DNA of 64,000 bases from Paenarthrobacter nitroguajacolicus (GTDB lineage: Bacteria; Actinomycetota; Actinomycetes; Actinomycetales; Micrococcaceae), in NCBI RefSeq assembly GCF_007786235.1, contig NZ_VNFK01000003.1, positions 248,001 to 312,000 of the forward strand, written 5' to 3'. Below are positions 26,201 through 35,321 of the stretch, one piece after another. The notes below the pieces were generated by a model, which saw only the letters and a program-made list of their open reading frames with translations, ran no database searches and was not told where the DNA came from. The position numbers were made by a program, and so were the translations under genes. Position 1 is the stretch's first letter; the number at the start of each line of letters is the position of its first letter.

Positions 26201-27955
26201 CTAGGAGTTGCGGACAACCCAAGCGGTGGTGTCGGAGGGCAACTTGCCGTCTTCCAGGGGGCCGCTGGCCACCACGACGTTCCCCTCCGGGAGTTCCACC
26301 GGGTTGCTGCCGAAGTTGGTCACGGTGTGCCAGCCACCGGGGCGGCTGAAATGCAGCACGTCCTTGTTACCCGTCTCCACCCACTCGAGCTCCTCATCTG
26401 TCTGGAGTTCGCTGCGCAGGCGCAGCGCGTCGCGGTAGAGCTCCAGGGTGGATCCCTTGATACCTTCCTGCTTGGCTACGGCATATTCCGCAAACCACTC
26501 AGGCTGCGGAAGGTGTGCCCCGCCGGTACCGAACCCGAAGGAAGGGCCGTCCGCTGTCCACGGCAAAGGCACGCGGCAACCGTCACGGCCGATCTCCACG
26601 CCCGGATTGCGGAAGAAGGACGGGTCCTGCCGATCCGCATCGGGAATTTCCGACACTTCGCGCAGGCCCAACTCCTCACCTTGGTAGAGGTAAGCGGAAC
26701 CGGGAAGCGCCAGCAGCAAGAGCGTTGCGGCGCGGGCACGACGCAAGCCGAGTTCGACGTCGAGCTCATCAGCAGGTGCGCCGGCCAGCAGCCAGCCCTT
26801 GCCGTCTTGGCCCTTGGGCTTTCCGCCGGTGACATCCTGCGCCGCGTTGGTTCCCTGCGCTACGGAGCCGCCCTTGGGCAGGCCGTAGCGGGTTGCATGA
26901 CGGACGACGTCGTGGTTGGAGAAGACCCAGGTGGAGGACGCTCCCGATTCCTTGGCCGCCACAAGGTTGTCCGTGATGATCTGCTTGAACGATGCGGCGT
27001 CGAAATCGGACTGCAGGAGGTCGAAGTTGAACGCCTGGCCGAGTCCTTCGGGGCTGGCGTAGCGGGCACGGCGGGACTCGTGGACCCAGGCTTCGGCCAC
27101 AGCGGTCCGCGGGGGGTTGTACTCGTTGAAGAGCTTGCGCCACTCGGCGTAGACCTCGTGGACTTCGTCCCGGTCCCAGAACGGGTGGGAACCGTCGGTG
27201 AAGCCATCCGTGCCGTGTGCCTTGGCTTCCAGGTCCGCCTTCATGGGCAGCGGCTCGGTAAGATCCTTTGCCATGCCGTGGGCGACGTCGATACGGAAGC
27301 CATCCACGCCGCGGTCGGACCAGAAGCGAAGGGTCTTCAGGAAGTCCTCGCGAATCTCCGGGTTCTCCCAGTTGAAGTCCGGCTGCTCCTTGGCGAAGAT
27401 GTGCAGGTACCACTGGCCGGGTGTGCCGTCAGGCTCGGTGATGCGGTCCCAGATGGGTCCGCCGAAGACGGAGTCCCAGTCGGAGGGCGGCAGTTCGCCG
27501 TTCTCTCCCCGGCCATCGCGGAAGATGTAGCGGTTGCGTGCCGCCGAACCCTTGGGCGACGCCAGCGCTTCCTTAAACCATTCGTGGCGGTCGGAGGAAT
27601 GGTTGGGGACGATGTCCACCACGATCTTGATTCCCGCGGCGTGAAGGGCGGCGGCCATCTCGTCGAAGTCCTCCAATGTCCCCAGTTTCGGGTCCACGTT
27701 GCGGTAGTCGTCAACGTCGTAGCCGCCGTCAGCCAGCGCCGAGGGGTAGAACGGGCTCAGCCAGACGGCGTCGATTCCCAGTTCCTTCAAATACGGGACT
27801 TTCTCAGTGATGCCCTTGATGTCGCCAAGTCCGTCGCCGTTCGCGTCATGGAAGCTGCGCGGGTAGATCTGGTAGACAGCAGCCTGGCGCCACCAGTTCG
27901 GATCGGACATGCGGTGGGCGTCGGTACGGTGTGCCTTGGTGGCGGAAGTGCTCAC
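26201..27955 (-). CDS. GH13 alpha-glucosidase (oligo-1,6-glucosidase type)
   Basis: This 584-residue enzyme has the GH13 regions DIVPNHSSDRH, GFRIDVAHGM (nucleophile Asp223), AVAEAWVHE (acid/base Glu288) and VFSNHDVVRH (Asp349). QIYPRSFHDANGDGLGDIKG is the alpha-glucosidase opening. It hydrolyses terminal alpha-glucose bonds of maltose- or isomaltose-like sugars in the cytosol. The GTG at 27955 follows AAAGGAG. An ATTTAGA palindrome lies 13 bases upstream of the start codon, so the ROK repressor coded nearby probably controls it. It supports the adjacent importer. Confidence 0.93.
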   Translation of the reverse strand: MSTSATKAHRTDAHRMSDPNWWRQAAVYQIYPRSFHDANGDGLGDIKGITEKVPYLKELGIDAVWLSPFYPSALADGGYDVDDYRNVDPKLGTLEDFDEMAAALHAAGIKIVVDIVPNHSSDRHEWFKEALASPKGSAARNRYIFRDGRGENGELPPSDWDSVFGGPIWDRITEPDGTPGQWYLHIFAKEQPDFNWENPEIREDFLKTLRFWSDRGVDGFRIDVAHGMAKDLTEPLPMKADLEAKAHGTDGFTDGSHPFWDRDEVHEVYAEWRKLFNEYNPPRTAVAEAWVHESRRARYASPEGLGQAFNFDLLQSDFDAASFKQIITDNLVAAKESGASSTWVFSNHDVVRHATRYGLPKGGSVAQGTNAAQDVTGGKPKGQDGKGWLLAGAPADELDVELGLRRARAATLLLLALPGSAYLYQGEELGLREVSEIPDADRQDPSFFRNPGVEIGRDGCRVPLPWTADGPSFGFGTGGAHLPQPEWFAEYAVAKQEGIKGSTLELYRDALRLRSELQTDEELEWVETGNKDVLHFSRPGGWHTVTNFGSNPVELPEGNVVVASGPLEDGKLPSDTTAWVVRNS

Positions 27956-27967
27956 GAAACTCCTTTG

Positions 27968-27982
27968 ATTTAGAATCTAAAT
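27968..27982 (-). promoter_or_regulatory. ROK-type operator before the alpha-glucosidase gene
   Basis: ATTTAGA and TCTAAAT form a perfect inverted repeat around one base. With the flanking TAAATTTAGA it matches the half-site found twice in the promoter of the ROK repressor gene. Confidence 0.6.
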
Positions 27983-28030
27983 TTATGTTCCGGACCAGTA
28001 TGAAACGCTGGACGCGGAAGGTCAACAACG

Positions 28031-28942
28031 TCAGCCCTTGACGGCGCCCTGCGTCACGCCCGCCATGACCCACCTCTGCGTAAACAGGTACGCGATGATG
28101 GCGGGTGCCATCGCCATCAGGTAAGACGCGAAGGACACGTGGTAGTTGTTGCTGAACTGGGTTTGGAACAGGTTCTGCCTGACGGGAAGCGTCTGCAATG
28201 CAGGATCGGAAATGATCAGCGAAGGCATCATGAAGTCATTCCACGCGTAGAGGAAGGCGAAGATCCCCACGGTTGCACTCATTGGCGCCAGGAGCGGGAA
28301 GATCAGCTTCCAGAAGGTCTGCCACGTGGTAGCGCCGTCGATCCTGGCACTCTCTTCCAGTTCCATGGGGATGGAGCGAAGGAAGGCCGTGAAGAGCAGC
28401 ACGCTGAAGCTCAGTTGGAACATGGTGGCCAGGAGAATGACACCAAACGGGTTATCCAGGCCGAGGCGGCCTGTGAGCTGGATCTGTGGCAGGGCCACCA
28501 CCGGGAAGGGAATGAACATAGCCCCCAGGAGGTAGAAGAACGAATACCGGAACAGTCGCCGTTCCCAATTGCGCACGATCGCATAGGAAGCGAAGGCGGC
28601 CAGGATGATGGTGGCCAGGACGGTCCCCGCGGTCACCAGCAAGGACATCGCTGCGCCCACAGGAAAGTTGGTCAGCGTCCAGGCCTGGACGAAACCGTCG
28701 AGGCTGAAGGGAGCCGGGAAGGAGAAGGCATTTCCATCCACAGCCTGGCCTTGGGTCTTGAATGCCATGGAGACGGTGACGTACAGGGGCAGGAGCACCG
28801 TCACCGCGCACAGCACGAGGATGGTGGTGGCCGACCAGTTGACGCGTTCCACCTTGGGTGTGGATCGCCGTCGGCCGGCTCCGGTGGTGACGGCCTGCCC
28901 GCGGGTAGAGTCGTCGATGGCGAGGGTTGCTTGGTTGGTCAT
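28031..28942 (-). CDS. Sugar ABC importer permease, MalG type
   Basis: This is a 303-residue CUT1-type inner-membrane permease with six helices. The EAA loop is EESARIDGATTWQTFWKLIF. The C-terminal QRWVMAGVTQGAVKG is typical of MalG relatives. It pairs with the MalF-type gene just upstream, overlapping it by one base. No ATPase is coded in the cluster. Confidence 0.92.
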   Translation of the reverse strand: MTNQATLAIDDSTRGQAVTTGAGRRRSTPKVERVNWSATTILVLCAVTVLLPLYVTVSMAFKTQGQAVDGNAFSFPAPFSLDGFVQAWTLTNFPVGAAMSLLVTAGTVLATIILAAFASYAIVRNWERRLFRYSFFYLLGAMFIPFPVVALPQIQLTGRLGLDNPFGVILLATMFQLSFSVLLFTAFLRSIPMELEESARIDGATTWQTFWKLIFPLLAPMSATVGIFAFLYAWNDFMMPSLIISDPALQTLPVRQNLFQTQFSNNYHVSFASYLMAMAPAIIAYLFTQRWVMAGVTQGAVKG

Positions 28943-29859
28943 CAGAGTGCATTCCGTCCGCGAGTCAGCGAAAGCTGTACGAGAGAGATAACGATGGCCA
29001 CCACGAAGAAGATCGTCGCATTGGCCATCTGGTAGGCGTAGTCGCCGCCGTTGAAGCCGGCGATGACGGTCATCGCGATGCTCCTTGTTGAAGTCCCCGG
29101 ACCACCGTTTGTCAGGCCGACGATGATGTCGTAGGCGTTGAGGAAGCCCTTGAAACCGAGAATGATGTTGATCACCACGTAGCCGGAGACCAGCGGCAGC
29201 GTGATCTTCAGCAGTTGCTGGAACTTGCTGGCGCCGTCGATTTCCGCAGCCTCATAGACGTCCCCCGGCACTGCAACAAGGCCCGCAATGTAGATGAGCA
29301 GCGCTCCGGGCACAGCCTGCCAGGCCGTGACGAGCACGACGGCAACCCACGCGAGGTCTGGATTAGCAAGGAGGCTGCTTTCCAGCCAGGGGATCCCGGC
29401 CGCGGCTCCGAGGGAGGGCAACGAGTTCGAAAACAGGAAGTTGAAGACGTACGCGATGATGATGCCGGAAACCACCATGGGAATGACAAAGACGGTTCGC
29501 AGCGCCGACTTCATCCGAATGCGTGAAGTCAGCCCGACGGCGAGGAGGAATGCCACAACGTTGACCGCAATCACCGTCACGATGGAGAAGCCGAAGGTGA
29601 ACAGGTAACTCTGCAGGATGGCGGGATCACTGAAGATGGCGATGTAGTTGGTCAGGCCCACAAAGTCCCAGTCACCGATTCCAATGGAATTGGTGAAGCT
29701 GAAGAAGATCCCTATGATGCCCGGAATCGTGATGGCCAGGGTGAACAGGACAAGGCTGGGAACCAGGAAAAAGTAGAAGATCGGTTCCACCCGGCGCCTG
29801 GCTCGTTGCTTTTGGGGGGCCGCAGCGGACGTGGAGGAGGGTGTGGTGATGGTTGACAT
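28942..29859 (-). CDS. Sugar ABC importer permease, MalF type
   Basis: This is a 305-residue permease with six helices and the EAA loop EAAEIDGASKFQQLLKITLP. A basic N-terminal stretch KQRARRRVEP precedes the first helix. GLTNGGPGTSTRSIAM is typical of MalF/LacF relatives. It lies 24 bases after the binding-protein gene and forms the channel with the MalG-type protein. Confidence 0.92.
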   Translation of the reverse strand: MSTITTPSSTSAAAPQKQRARRRVEPIFYFFLVPSLVLFTLAITIPGIIGIFFSFTNSIGIGDWDFVGLTNYIAIFSDPAILQSYLFTFGFSIVTVIAVNVVAFLLAVGLTSRIRMKSALRTVFVIPMVVSGIIIAYVFNFLFSNSLPSLGAAAGIPWLESSLLANPDLAWVAVVLVTAWQAVPGALLIYIAGLVAVPGDVYEAAEIDGASKFQQLLKITLPLVSGYVVINIILGFKGFLNAYDIIVGLTNGGPGTSTRSIAMTVIAGFNGGDYAYQMANATIFFVVAIVISLVQLSLTRGRNAL

Positions 29860-29883
29860 GGTTTTTGACTCCCTGGTTCTGCA

Positions 29884-31155
29884 CTACTGGCGGAACGCCA
29901 GGCGCGCCCAATCTGCGTCGAGTGTGCGAAGGGTGGTTGCAGGGGCCGCGCCGAAGACGATCGCCTGCGTGTAGTTCATGATCGGAATCGTGCGCGGCAC
30001 CAGCACCGAGGGGCCCTGGTAAACGTCTCCGGCGTCGTAGTACTTCACCATCCCTTGGATCCGGGGATCGGGCACGCCGGCGGCATCCTTGGTGGGCGTG
30101 AAGCCCAGTTGCGACTGGTTGTAGGCCTCAATTACCTCGGGCTGGTAAAGGTACTCGAGGAAGTCCCGGGCCGCTTCCTTGTGCTTGGAGGCCTCCGGGA
30201 TCCAGGCCGCGAGGTCCACGTTGACTCGGACGCGCAAGTCTTCCGGGTCCTCGGTCATGGGCAACGGAAAGGTTCCAAGGTTGAGGTCCGGAGCTGTCTT
30301 GGCGATCTCACTGAAGGCCCACGGACCCTGCAGGTACATGGCAGCCTCCCCTTTCGAGAACGCAAGGTTGCCGTCGCCGTAGGCCCGGCTTGCAGCATCC
30401 TTATTGACGTAGCCCTTGGCAAGGGTCAGCATCTTCTCCACGGGCTGGTCGAAGTCCTTCTCGAAGGACACCGCCGAATCCTGCCCTACATTCACGCCTT
30501 CAGCGTCAAGCTTCTTGAAGAAATCGATGGTGTCCACCTGACCACCGACGGAGTAGTCGAACCACCCCTGGGCGATGGTCCAGTCATCCTTCCACGTCGC
30601 GTAGAACGGCGTCACTCCAGCAGCCTTCAGCTTTTCGCACGCTGCGATCAGTTCGCTCCAAGTAGTGGGCACCACCACGCCGTGCTTGGCGAAAATCTCC
30701 TTGTTGTAGATCACCGAGGACGCCATCACCGAGTAAGGCAGGGCACTGGTGCGCCCGGGATACGAACCGTACTGGTCCATAAGCGGCTGAAGGTCCTCGC
30801 GGATAGTGGATGCGGCGTTCGTGCCGGACAAGTCACTCAACGCTCCGCGCTGCACAAAGCGGGATGTCTCCATGTTGTAGTTGGCCAGTGCGATGTCCGG
30901 CGGATTGCCGCGGACGAAGCTCGCGGACACGACGTCCACGCCTGAAGTGTCCAGGACCACTTCGGTTTCGTCCTGCGAAGCGTTGTAGTCAGCGACGAGT
31001 TTGGTCATGAAGCCGATTGCTTCCCTCTTGCTGAACGTAAAACGGATTGTCTCTTTGCCCGACTCCCCGGTGCAGCCTGAGAGGAGGCCGGCCAGCAGTG
31101 CCAATCCCAAACCCATAGCTGCGAAGCGTTTCCCGCGTGTCATTTTCACGGACAC
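29884..31155 (-). CDS. Sugar ABC importer substrate-binding lipoprotein
   Basis: This 423-residue exported protein has the lipobox LLSGCTG (Cys28). The mature domain is a CUT1-type binding protein (VPTTWSELIAACEKLKAAGV, FSKGEAAMYLQGPWAFSEIA). GTG at 31155 is preferred because AAAGGG lies 6 bases upstream; ATG at 31143 is the alternative. As first gene of the importer operon it faces the ROK repressor gene. An alpha-glucoside is the likely cargo, from the neighbouring enzyme. Confidence 0.9.
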   Translation of the reverse strand: MSVKMTRGKRFAAMGLGLALLAGLLSGCTGESGKETIRFTFSKREAIGFMTKLVADYNASQDETEVVLDTSGVDVVSASFVRGNPPDIALANYNMETSRFVQRGALSDLSGTNAASTIREDLQPLMDQYGSYPGRTSALPYSVMASSVIYNKEIFAKHGVVVPTTWSELIAACEKLKAAGVTPFYATWKDDWTIAQGWFDYSVGGQVDTIDFFKKLDAEGVNVGQDSAVSFEKDFDQPVEKMLTLAKGYVNKDAASRAYGDGNLAFSKGEAAMYLQGPWAFSEIAKTAPDLNLGTFPLPMTEDPEDLRVRVNVDLAAWIPEASKHKEAARDFLEYLYQPEVIEAYNQSQLGFTPTKDAAGVPDPRIQGMVKYYDAGDVYQGPSVLVPRTIPIMNYTQAIVFGAAPATTLRTLDADWARLAFRQ

Positions 31156-31228
31156 CGTAGCCCTTTCGTCGCGCGGACCTCAGTGGCCGCATTTCCATCG
31201 TGCGGCGGTCAGAACACGCCATCCGAAG

Positions 31229-31249
31229 TTTAGATAGGAGATAAATTTA
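31229..31249 (-). promoter_or_regulatory. Operator-like site before the alpha-glucoside importer operon
   Basis: TTTAGA (31229-31234) and TAAATTTA (31242-31249) repeat the elements of the operators at 27968 and 31318, with different spacing. It lies about 75 bases upstream of the binding-protein gene. Confidence 0.5.
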
Positions 31250-31317
31250 CGACCTATCGCTAACTATGGTGAGTGATTCGCGCCACAGGGTCAAGCTTTG
31301 GAGCAAATGCGTCGTCA

Positions 31318-31342
31318 TCTAAATTTATGGACTAAATTTAGA
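31318..31342 (+). promoter_or_regulatory. Perfect 10-5-10 operator before the ROK repressor gene
   Basis: TCTAAATTTA and TAAATTTAGA form perfect arms around TGGAC. The site is AT-rich in a GC-rich region and lies 48 bases upstream of the ROK gene ATG, as expected for autoregulation. Confidence 0.7.
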
Positions 31343-31390
31343 GAGACCGTCCTATCGTTCCGATGGACCACTGAACAATTGGGAGCACGA

Positions 31391-32614
31391 ATGCTGATCG
31401 GGACTGCGCCGTCAACACAGCTTGTACGCAGGGTTAATGCGGGTGCAATGCTGAAGGCCATGCGCGGAGCAGGCGTGGTCACCGGCACGGAACTGATGGC
31501 GTCCACTGGACTCTCGAGGGCCACCGTCATTTCGATCTGCGATGAGCTCGTGCAGCTCGGATGGCTCCAGGAACTGGAAAACCAGCGAGGCACAGGAGAC
31601 TACGTCAAGGGCAGGCCTGCGCGTCGCTTCATCTTCGATGACAGTGCCGCCAGCGTAATCGGAATCGACATCGGCGCGAACAAGATCACCGCGATTGTGG
31701 CCGACATGGCCGGAACCACTTTGACGCAGACCACCATGCCTTTCCGGACCTTCAACGTCCCTGCAGATGAGCGTGCCGACGTGCTGGACCGGATCGCGGC
31801 GGATGCCCTGGAAAAAGCCGGCGTCACGGCCGACTCCGTCCTGGCAGTTTCGGTTGGTGTTGCCGCACCCGTCAGCCGCGACGGCGAGGTGCTCACGGCC
31901 CAGGAGTTCTGGAAATCCTTCGATGTCCGCAGGATTGTGTCCGAGCGGCACGGTTGGCAGGTACTCCTCGAGAACGACGCCAACCTGGCAGCCCTTGCGG
32001 AGAGGTGGCAGGGTACAGCTCAGGGCGTCGACAACCTGGTGGTGATGCTCGCCGGGGATCGCCTGGGATCGGGCATCCTCGAGTCCGGCCGTTTGCTCCA
32101 TGGACAAGTGGGCGGCTTTGGCGAACTGGGTTACCTGGACAACGTGGACGGAGTTGGCGACACCTACGGCATCGCCCATTACGCCTCGCTGTGGGGGCGG
32201 GAAGCTCTGGCCAACGACGCCACCAGTTCCCTGGGGACACTCTGCGGCGGAGACCCCGCAGCCCTGACGGCGGAGATGGTTTTCAAGGCGGCAGCAGACG
32301 ATGACCGTGCCGCCCGCATCGCCCTTGATCGCGTGGCACACCGCATGGCCCGAGTCATCGGCTCGATCAGCACGCTGGTCAACCCTGAGCTGGTGGTCAT
32401 TGCCGGTGGTGTCGCAGCGTCCGTCCACGCCTTGCTCCCGGACATCGAGAAGCAGTTGGCAGACTTCACCTTCACTCCCCCGCGGCTGGCAACTTCCGTC
32501 CTGGGCGATGGCATTGTGTCCCTCGGAGCGATCCGCCATGCTCTGGACTACGTCGAAGAGCATGCCTTGGACCTCTACCCGGCCTCACTACGAAAGCACG
32601 AGGCCGCCGGCTAG
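31391..32614 (+). CDS. ROK-family transcriptional repressor
   Basis: This is a 407-residue protein. An N-terminal winged helix (NAGAMLKAMRGAGVVTGTEL, then LSRATVISICDELVQLGWLQ) is followed by the ROK fold from VIGIDIGANKITAIVADMAG. I do not see the CxCGxxGC zinc motif of most ROK proteins in the expected place after FGELGYL, where the sequence instead has no cysteine. Sugar binding should release it from its operators. ATG at 31391 follows GGGAG; the upstream open frame crosses the operator and is not coding. Its stop shares CTAG with the antiporter gene. Confidence 0.88.
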   Translation: MLIGTAPSTQLVRRVNAGAMLKAMRGAGVVTGTELMASTGLSRATVISICDELVQLGWLQELENQRGTGDYVKGRPARRFIFDDSAASVIGIDIGANKITAIVADMAGTTLTQTTMPFRTFNVPADERADVLDRIAADALEKAGVTADSVLAVSVGVAAPVSRDGEVLTAQEFWKSFDVRRIVSERHGWQVLLENDANLAALAERWQGTAQGVDNLVVMLAGDRLGSGILESGRLLHGQVGGFGELGYLDNVDGVGDTYGIAHYASLWGREALANDATSSLGTLCGGDPAALTAEMVFKAAADDDRAARIALDRVAHRMARVIGSISTLVNPELVVIAGGVAASVHALLPDIEKQLADFTFTPPRLATSVLGDGIVSLGAIRHALDYVEEHALDLYPASLRKHEAAG

Positions 32615-34179
32615 TCCGGCATGGACATGGTGCGGAGGTCCAGCTGACGGAGGACGCGATCCGCCACTTCCGGATCAGTGCCGGGTTCGTTGCGGGCCGC
32701 CACCACCTCTTGGCGGGCAGCGTCGAGGGCGATGGTCTGGACGGCGATGGACAGCTCCCGTCCCCGCTTTCGCTTCTCAGAGGCCGACTCGTTCTGCAGC
32801 GTGCCATCCAACAGCTCCGCATGCAGGCGGCGCATTTTCTCCTTGACCAGCGCTACTTTCTCAGGCGGAAGTTCCTTCATGAGGTCATGATCCTTGAGCG
32901 CAGCCACCGCCGCGGACTGGGCACGCTTGGCCAGGAGCTTGGCGGCATCCTGCTCGTGCGAACCATCCTCCGTGGCCTTCAGGACGCGCATGAGCCACGG
33001 CAACGTGAGGCCGGGGAGGACCAGCGTCGCCAGAAGAACGGCGCAGGCGATCACCAGGATCTCGTGCCGCGCCGGGAAGTCGCTGCCATCCGGCAAGGTC
33101 ATGGGAAGGGCCAAGGCAAGGGCCAACGTCGCCAGCCCGCGCATGCCGCACCACGTCAGGATCAACACTTCCTTTGGGGACGTGGGCAGGAGGTTCCCCC
33201 GCCTGCGCGCCGACAAGGACAGCAGCGCCAACCACAGGAATCGGACCACGAATACCAGGATGCAGATCACCACGGCCATGCCGATCATCCCAAAAATGGC
33301 CGTTCCCTCGTCGCGGATGACGTGGCGGATCTCCAGGCCCACCAGTCCAAAGGCCAAGCCCGTGGCGAGCAACTCCACCACGTCCCAGAAGGCCGTCCGC
33401 GTGATGCGTTCAGCGGCGTCCTGCGGCCGCGTATGGCGCTGCAGCTCCAAGGCGGTAACGACGACGGCCACCACACCTGAGGCGTGCAGCTCTTCCGCGA
33501 GGATGTAGGCCGCGAACGGCACCACCAAGGTGACCGCGCTGCGGGCCACCATGGAGGCAACCAGTGTGGTGATGAATCTGGTCAGCCAACCCATCACAAT
33601 GCCGATCACCACGGCCAGGGCTGCACCGATCACGAACTGGGGAATGACTTCCGGGCCCACTTCCTTGCCGGACATCGTGGCGGCCACAGCGGCCTGGAAG
33701 ATCACGATGGCCGCGGCATCGTTGAAGAGACCTTCGCTCTGGAGGACTGTGATGAGGCGTCGGGGCATGTGGACACGGCCAGCTACGGATTCGACGGCCA
33801 CAGGGTCCGGCGGGGCCACCATGGCGCCCAAGGCGATAGCGGCGGGAATTCCGATGCCCGGGATCATGAGCCAGGCAGCTCCGGCCACAACGGCCGTGGA
33901 GACCACCACCAACGCCACGGCCAGGAGCAGCAATGTCCGCCATCGCACCCTGAAGACCGCCCACGAGCTCTTCTGCGCGGTTGCGAACAGCAGGGGCGGA
34001 AGGAAGATCGGCAGGATCAGCTCAGGGGAGATCTCAAATTCGGGGAAACCCGGAATGAAGGTCAGCGCAACAGCCAAGAGCAGCATCAGCACCGGATATG
34101 GAAGCCGGAGCCGGTCCCCCAAACCCACTGCCACCACTGTTGCAAGCAGCAACCCGACAATGAGCGCCAACTGATCCAT
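32611..34179 (-). CDS. Na+/H+ antiporter, NhaP/CPA1 type
   Basis: This 522-residue membrane protein has about 12 helices and a hydrophilic C-terminal region from about residue 410. The CPA1 core shows GAMVAPPDPVAVESV and EGLFNDAAAIVIFQ, whose acidic residues bind the cation. It probably exchanges Na+ for H+ to control pH and salt. The C-tail (LKDHDLMKELPPEKVALVKE and on) is helical and charged. The ATG at 34179 follows AGGAAC. It is convergent with the ROK gene and shares CTAG. Confidence 0.92.
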   Translation of the reverse strand: MDQLALIVGLLLATVVAVGLGDRLRLPYPVLMLLLAVALTFIPGFPEFEISPELILPIFLPPLLFATAQKSSWAVFRVRWRTLLLLAVALVVVSTAVVAGAAWLMIPGIGIPAAIALGAMVAPPDPVAVESVAGRVHMPRRLITVLQSEGLFNDAAAIVIFQAAVAATMSGKEVGPEVIPQFVIGAALAVVIGIVMGWLTRFITTLVASMVARSAVTLVVPFAAYILAEELHASGVVAVVVTALELQRHTRPQDAAERITRTAFWDVVELLATGLAFGLVGLEIRHVIRDEGTAIFGMIGMAVVICILVFVVRFLWLALLSLSARRRGNLLPTSPKEVLILTWCGMRGLATLALALALPMTLPDGSDFPARHEILVIACAVLLATLVLPGLTLPWLMRVLKATEDGSHEQDAAKLLAKRAQSAAVAALKDHDLMKELPPEKVALVKEKMRRLHAELLDGTLQNESASEKRKRGRELSIAVQTIALDAARQEVVAARNEPGTDPEVADRVLRQLDLRTMSMPD

Positions 34180-34276
34180 GTTCCTGCTTCCCCAGATGTT
34201 GTAGAGCTCTCCCCCGGGCAAAGCCGAAAAAGTTCCCTACCAACATATCCCGGGATCCCGGCACTGCCGGCCCTGG

Positions 34277-34933
34277 CTACTCGGCCGTGAGGGCGTCCAC
34301 CACGTCCTCGGCTCCATCTTTGAAGGCGATGGTGCGGTGGACGGTCTCCGGCAGCTCCAGGACTGCCGCCGTCACGAGCGCCACGTTGGCCCGCGAAGTC
34401 TGCGTACCGTTGCCCGGGTTGGCAGGATCGGTCTCAATCAAGCCGGTAGCCGGTTCATCGGTCAGGGTTCCGGGGCCCAGAATGGTCCAGTCGAGGTCGG
34501 TACCCCGCAGGTATTCGTCAGCAGCAGCCTTGGCCTCTGCGTAGGCGAAGAACGGGTTGTCCTCCGGGACCCCATGGTCCGTGGAAGCACCAAGGTAGGA
34601 CACCATGACATACCGCGTGACCTGGGCTTCGGCTGCCGCATCCATGGAGCGGATGGCTGCGTCCCGGTCCACGGCGTACGTCCTGGCGGGGTTCCCTCCG
34701 CCGGCACCGGCTGACCAGACCACGGCGTCGTGGCCCTTGAGCGCTTGGGCGAGTTCCGCCGTCGTCGAGTTCTCTACATCCAGCACCTCAGCAGAGGCGC
34801 CCGTGTCCGTGACATCTGCCACATGATCGGGATTTCGGATGAAGGAGGTGACGTCGTGACCTTCGCCACTCAGGATGCGGGACAGATGCAGGGCCACTTT
34901 GCCGTGGCCGCCAATGATTGCGATTCGGCTCAT
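34277..34933 (-). CDS. NAD(P)-binding atypical short-chain dehydrogenase
   Basis: This 218-residue Rossmann-fold protein opens with SRIAIIGGHGKVALHLSRIL, the glycine-rich nucleotide loop. AVVWSAGAGGGNPARTYAVD and WTILGPGTLTDEPATG are typical of YwnB/NmrA-like atypical SDRs. These often act as NADP sensors or reductases of unknown substrate. ATG at 34933 is chosen because the Rossmann strand begins there. The longer frame enters the tRNA terminator. Confidence 0.85.
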   Translation of the reverse strand: MSRIAIIGGHGKVALHLSRILSGEGHDVTSFIRNPDHVADVTDTGASAEVLDVENSTTAELAQALKGHDAVVWSAGAGGGNPARTYAVDRDAAIRSMDAAAEAQVTRYVMVSYLGASTDHGVPEDNPFFAYAEAKAAADEYLRGTDLDWTILGPGTLTDEPATGLIETDPANPGNGTQTSRANVALVTAAVLELPETVHRTIAFKDGAEDVVDALTAE

Positions 34934-34959
34934 TGACCCATTCTGTCCCAAGAAACGGA

Positions 34960-34990
34960 AAAACCCCGCAGACAGAATCTGCGGGGTTTT
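34960..34990 (-). terminator. Terminator of the tRNA-Thr/tRNA-Met transcript
   Basis: Arms 34978-34990 and 34960-34972 pair over 13 bases around a five-base loop. On the minus strand a TTTTT run follows. It lies 6 bases past the tRNA-Met gene and ends the transcript before the SDR gene. Confidence 0.85.
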
Positions 34991-34996
34991 GCTCTG

Positions 34997-35070
34997 TAGC
35001 GGTGGGGAGGCTCGATCTCCCGACCTCACGATTATGAGTCGTGCGCTCTAACCAACTGAGCTACACCGCC
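34997..35070 (-). tRNA. tRNA-Met (CAT)
   Basis: This 74-base gene folds as a standard cloverleaf with a seven-pair acceptor stem (GGCGGTG/CACCGCT). The D-arm is GCTCAGTTGGTTAGAGC, the anticodon stem CACGA/TCGTG with loop CTCATAA, and the T-stem GGGAG/CTCCC. The anticodon is CAT. The stem pattern fits elongator Met rather than initiator, since its first base pair is G-T rather than an initiator-style mismatch. CCA is not encoded. Confidence 0.93.
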
Positions 35071-35131
35071 ACGAATGAGAAAAACCTGTGTCAAGCCGGT
35101 CAAAACCGCCTTGACACAGGCCCTCATCCAG

Positions 35132-35203
35132 AGCCCCCCACCGGAATCGATCCGGTGACCTCGTTCTTACCAAGAACGCGCTCTACCACTGAGCTAGGGG
35201 GGC
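35132..35203 (-). tRNA. tRNA-Thr (GGT)
   Basis: This 72-base cloverleaf has acceptor stem GCCCCCC/GGGGGGC, D-arm GCTCAGTGGTAGAGC, and anticodon stem CGTTC/GAACG with loop TTGGTAA. The T-stem is CACCGG/CCGGTG. The anticodon GGT reads ACC and ACT. The discriminator base is T and CCA is not encoded. It is 61 bases upstream of tRNA-Met on the same strand. Confidence 0.93.
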
Positions 35204-35321
35204 AACGAGTAAATACTCTACCGGACGTTTTCAGAAGCTACAAATCGGCGAAAGAACGCGGAAAAACGGCGTCGACACAATTTGCAAAGACGCCCACTTC
35301 CTGATCTGCAAACGGAGAAAA

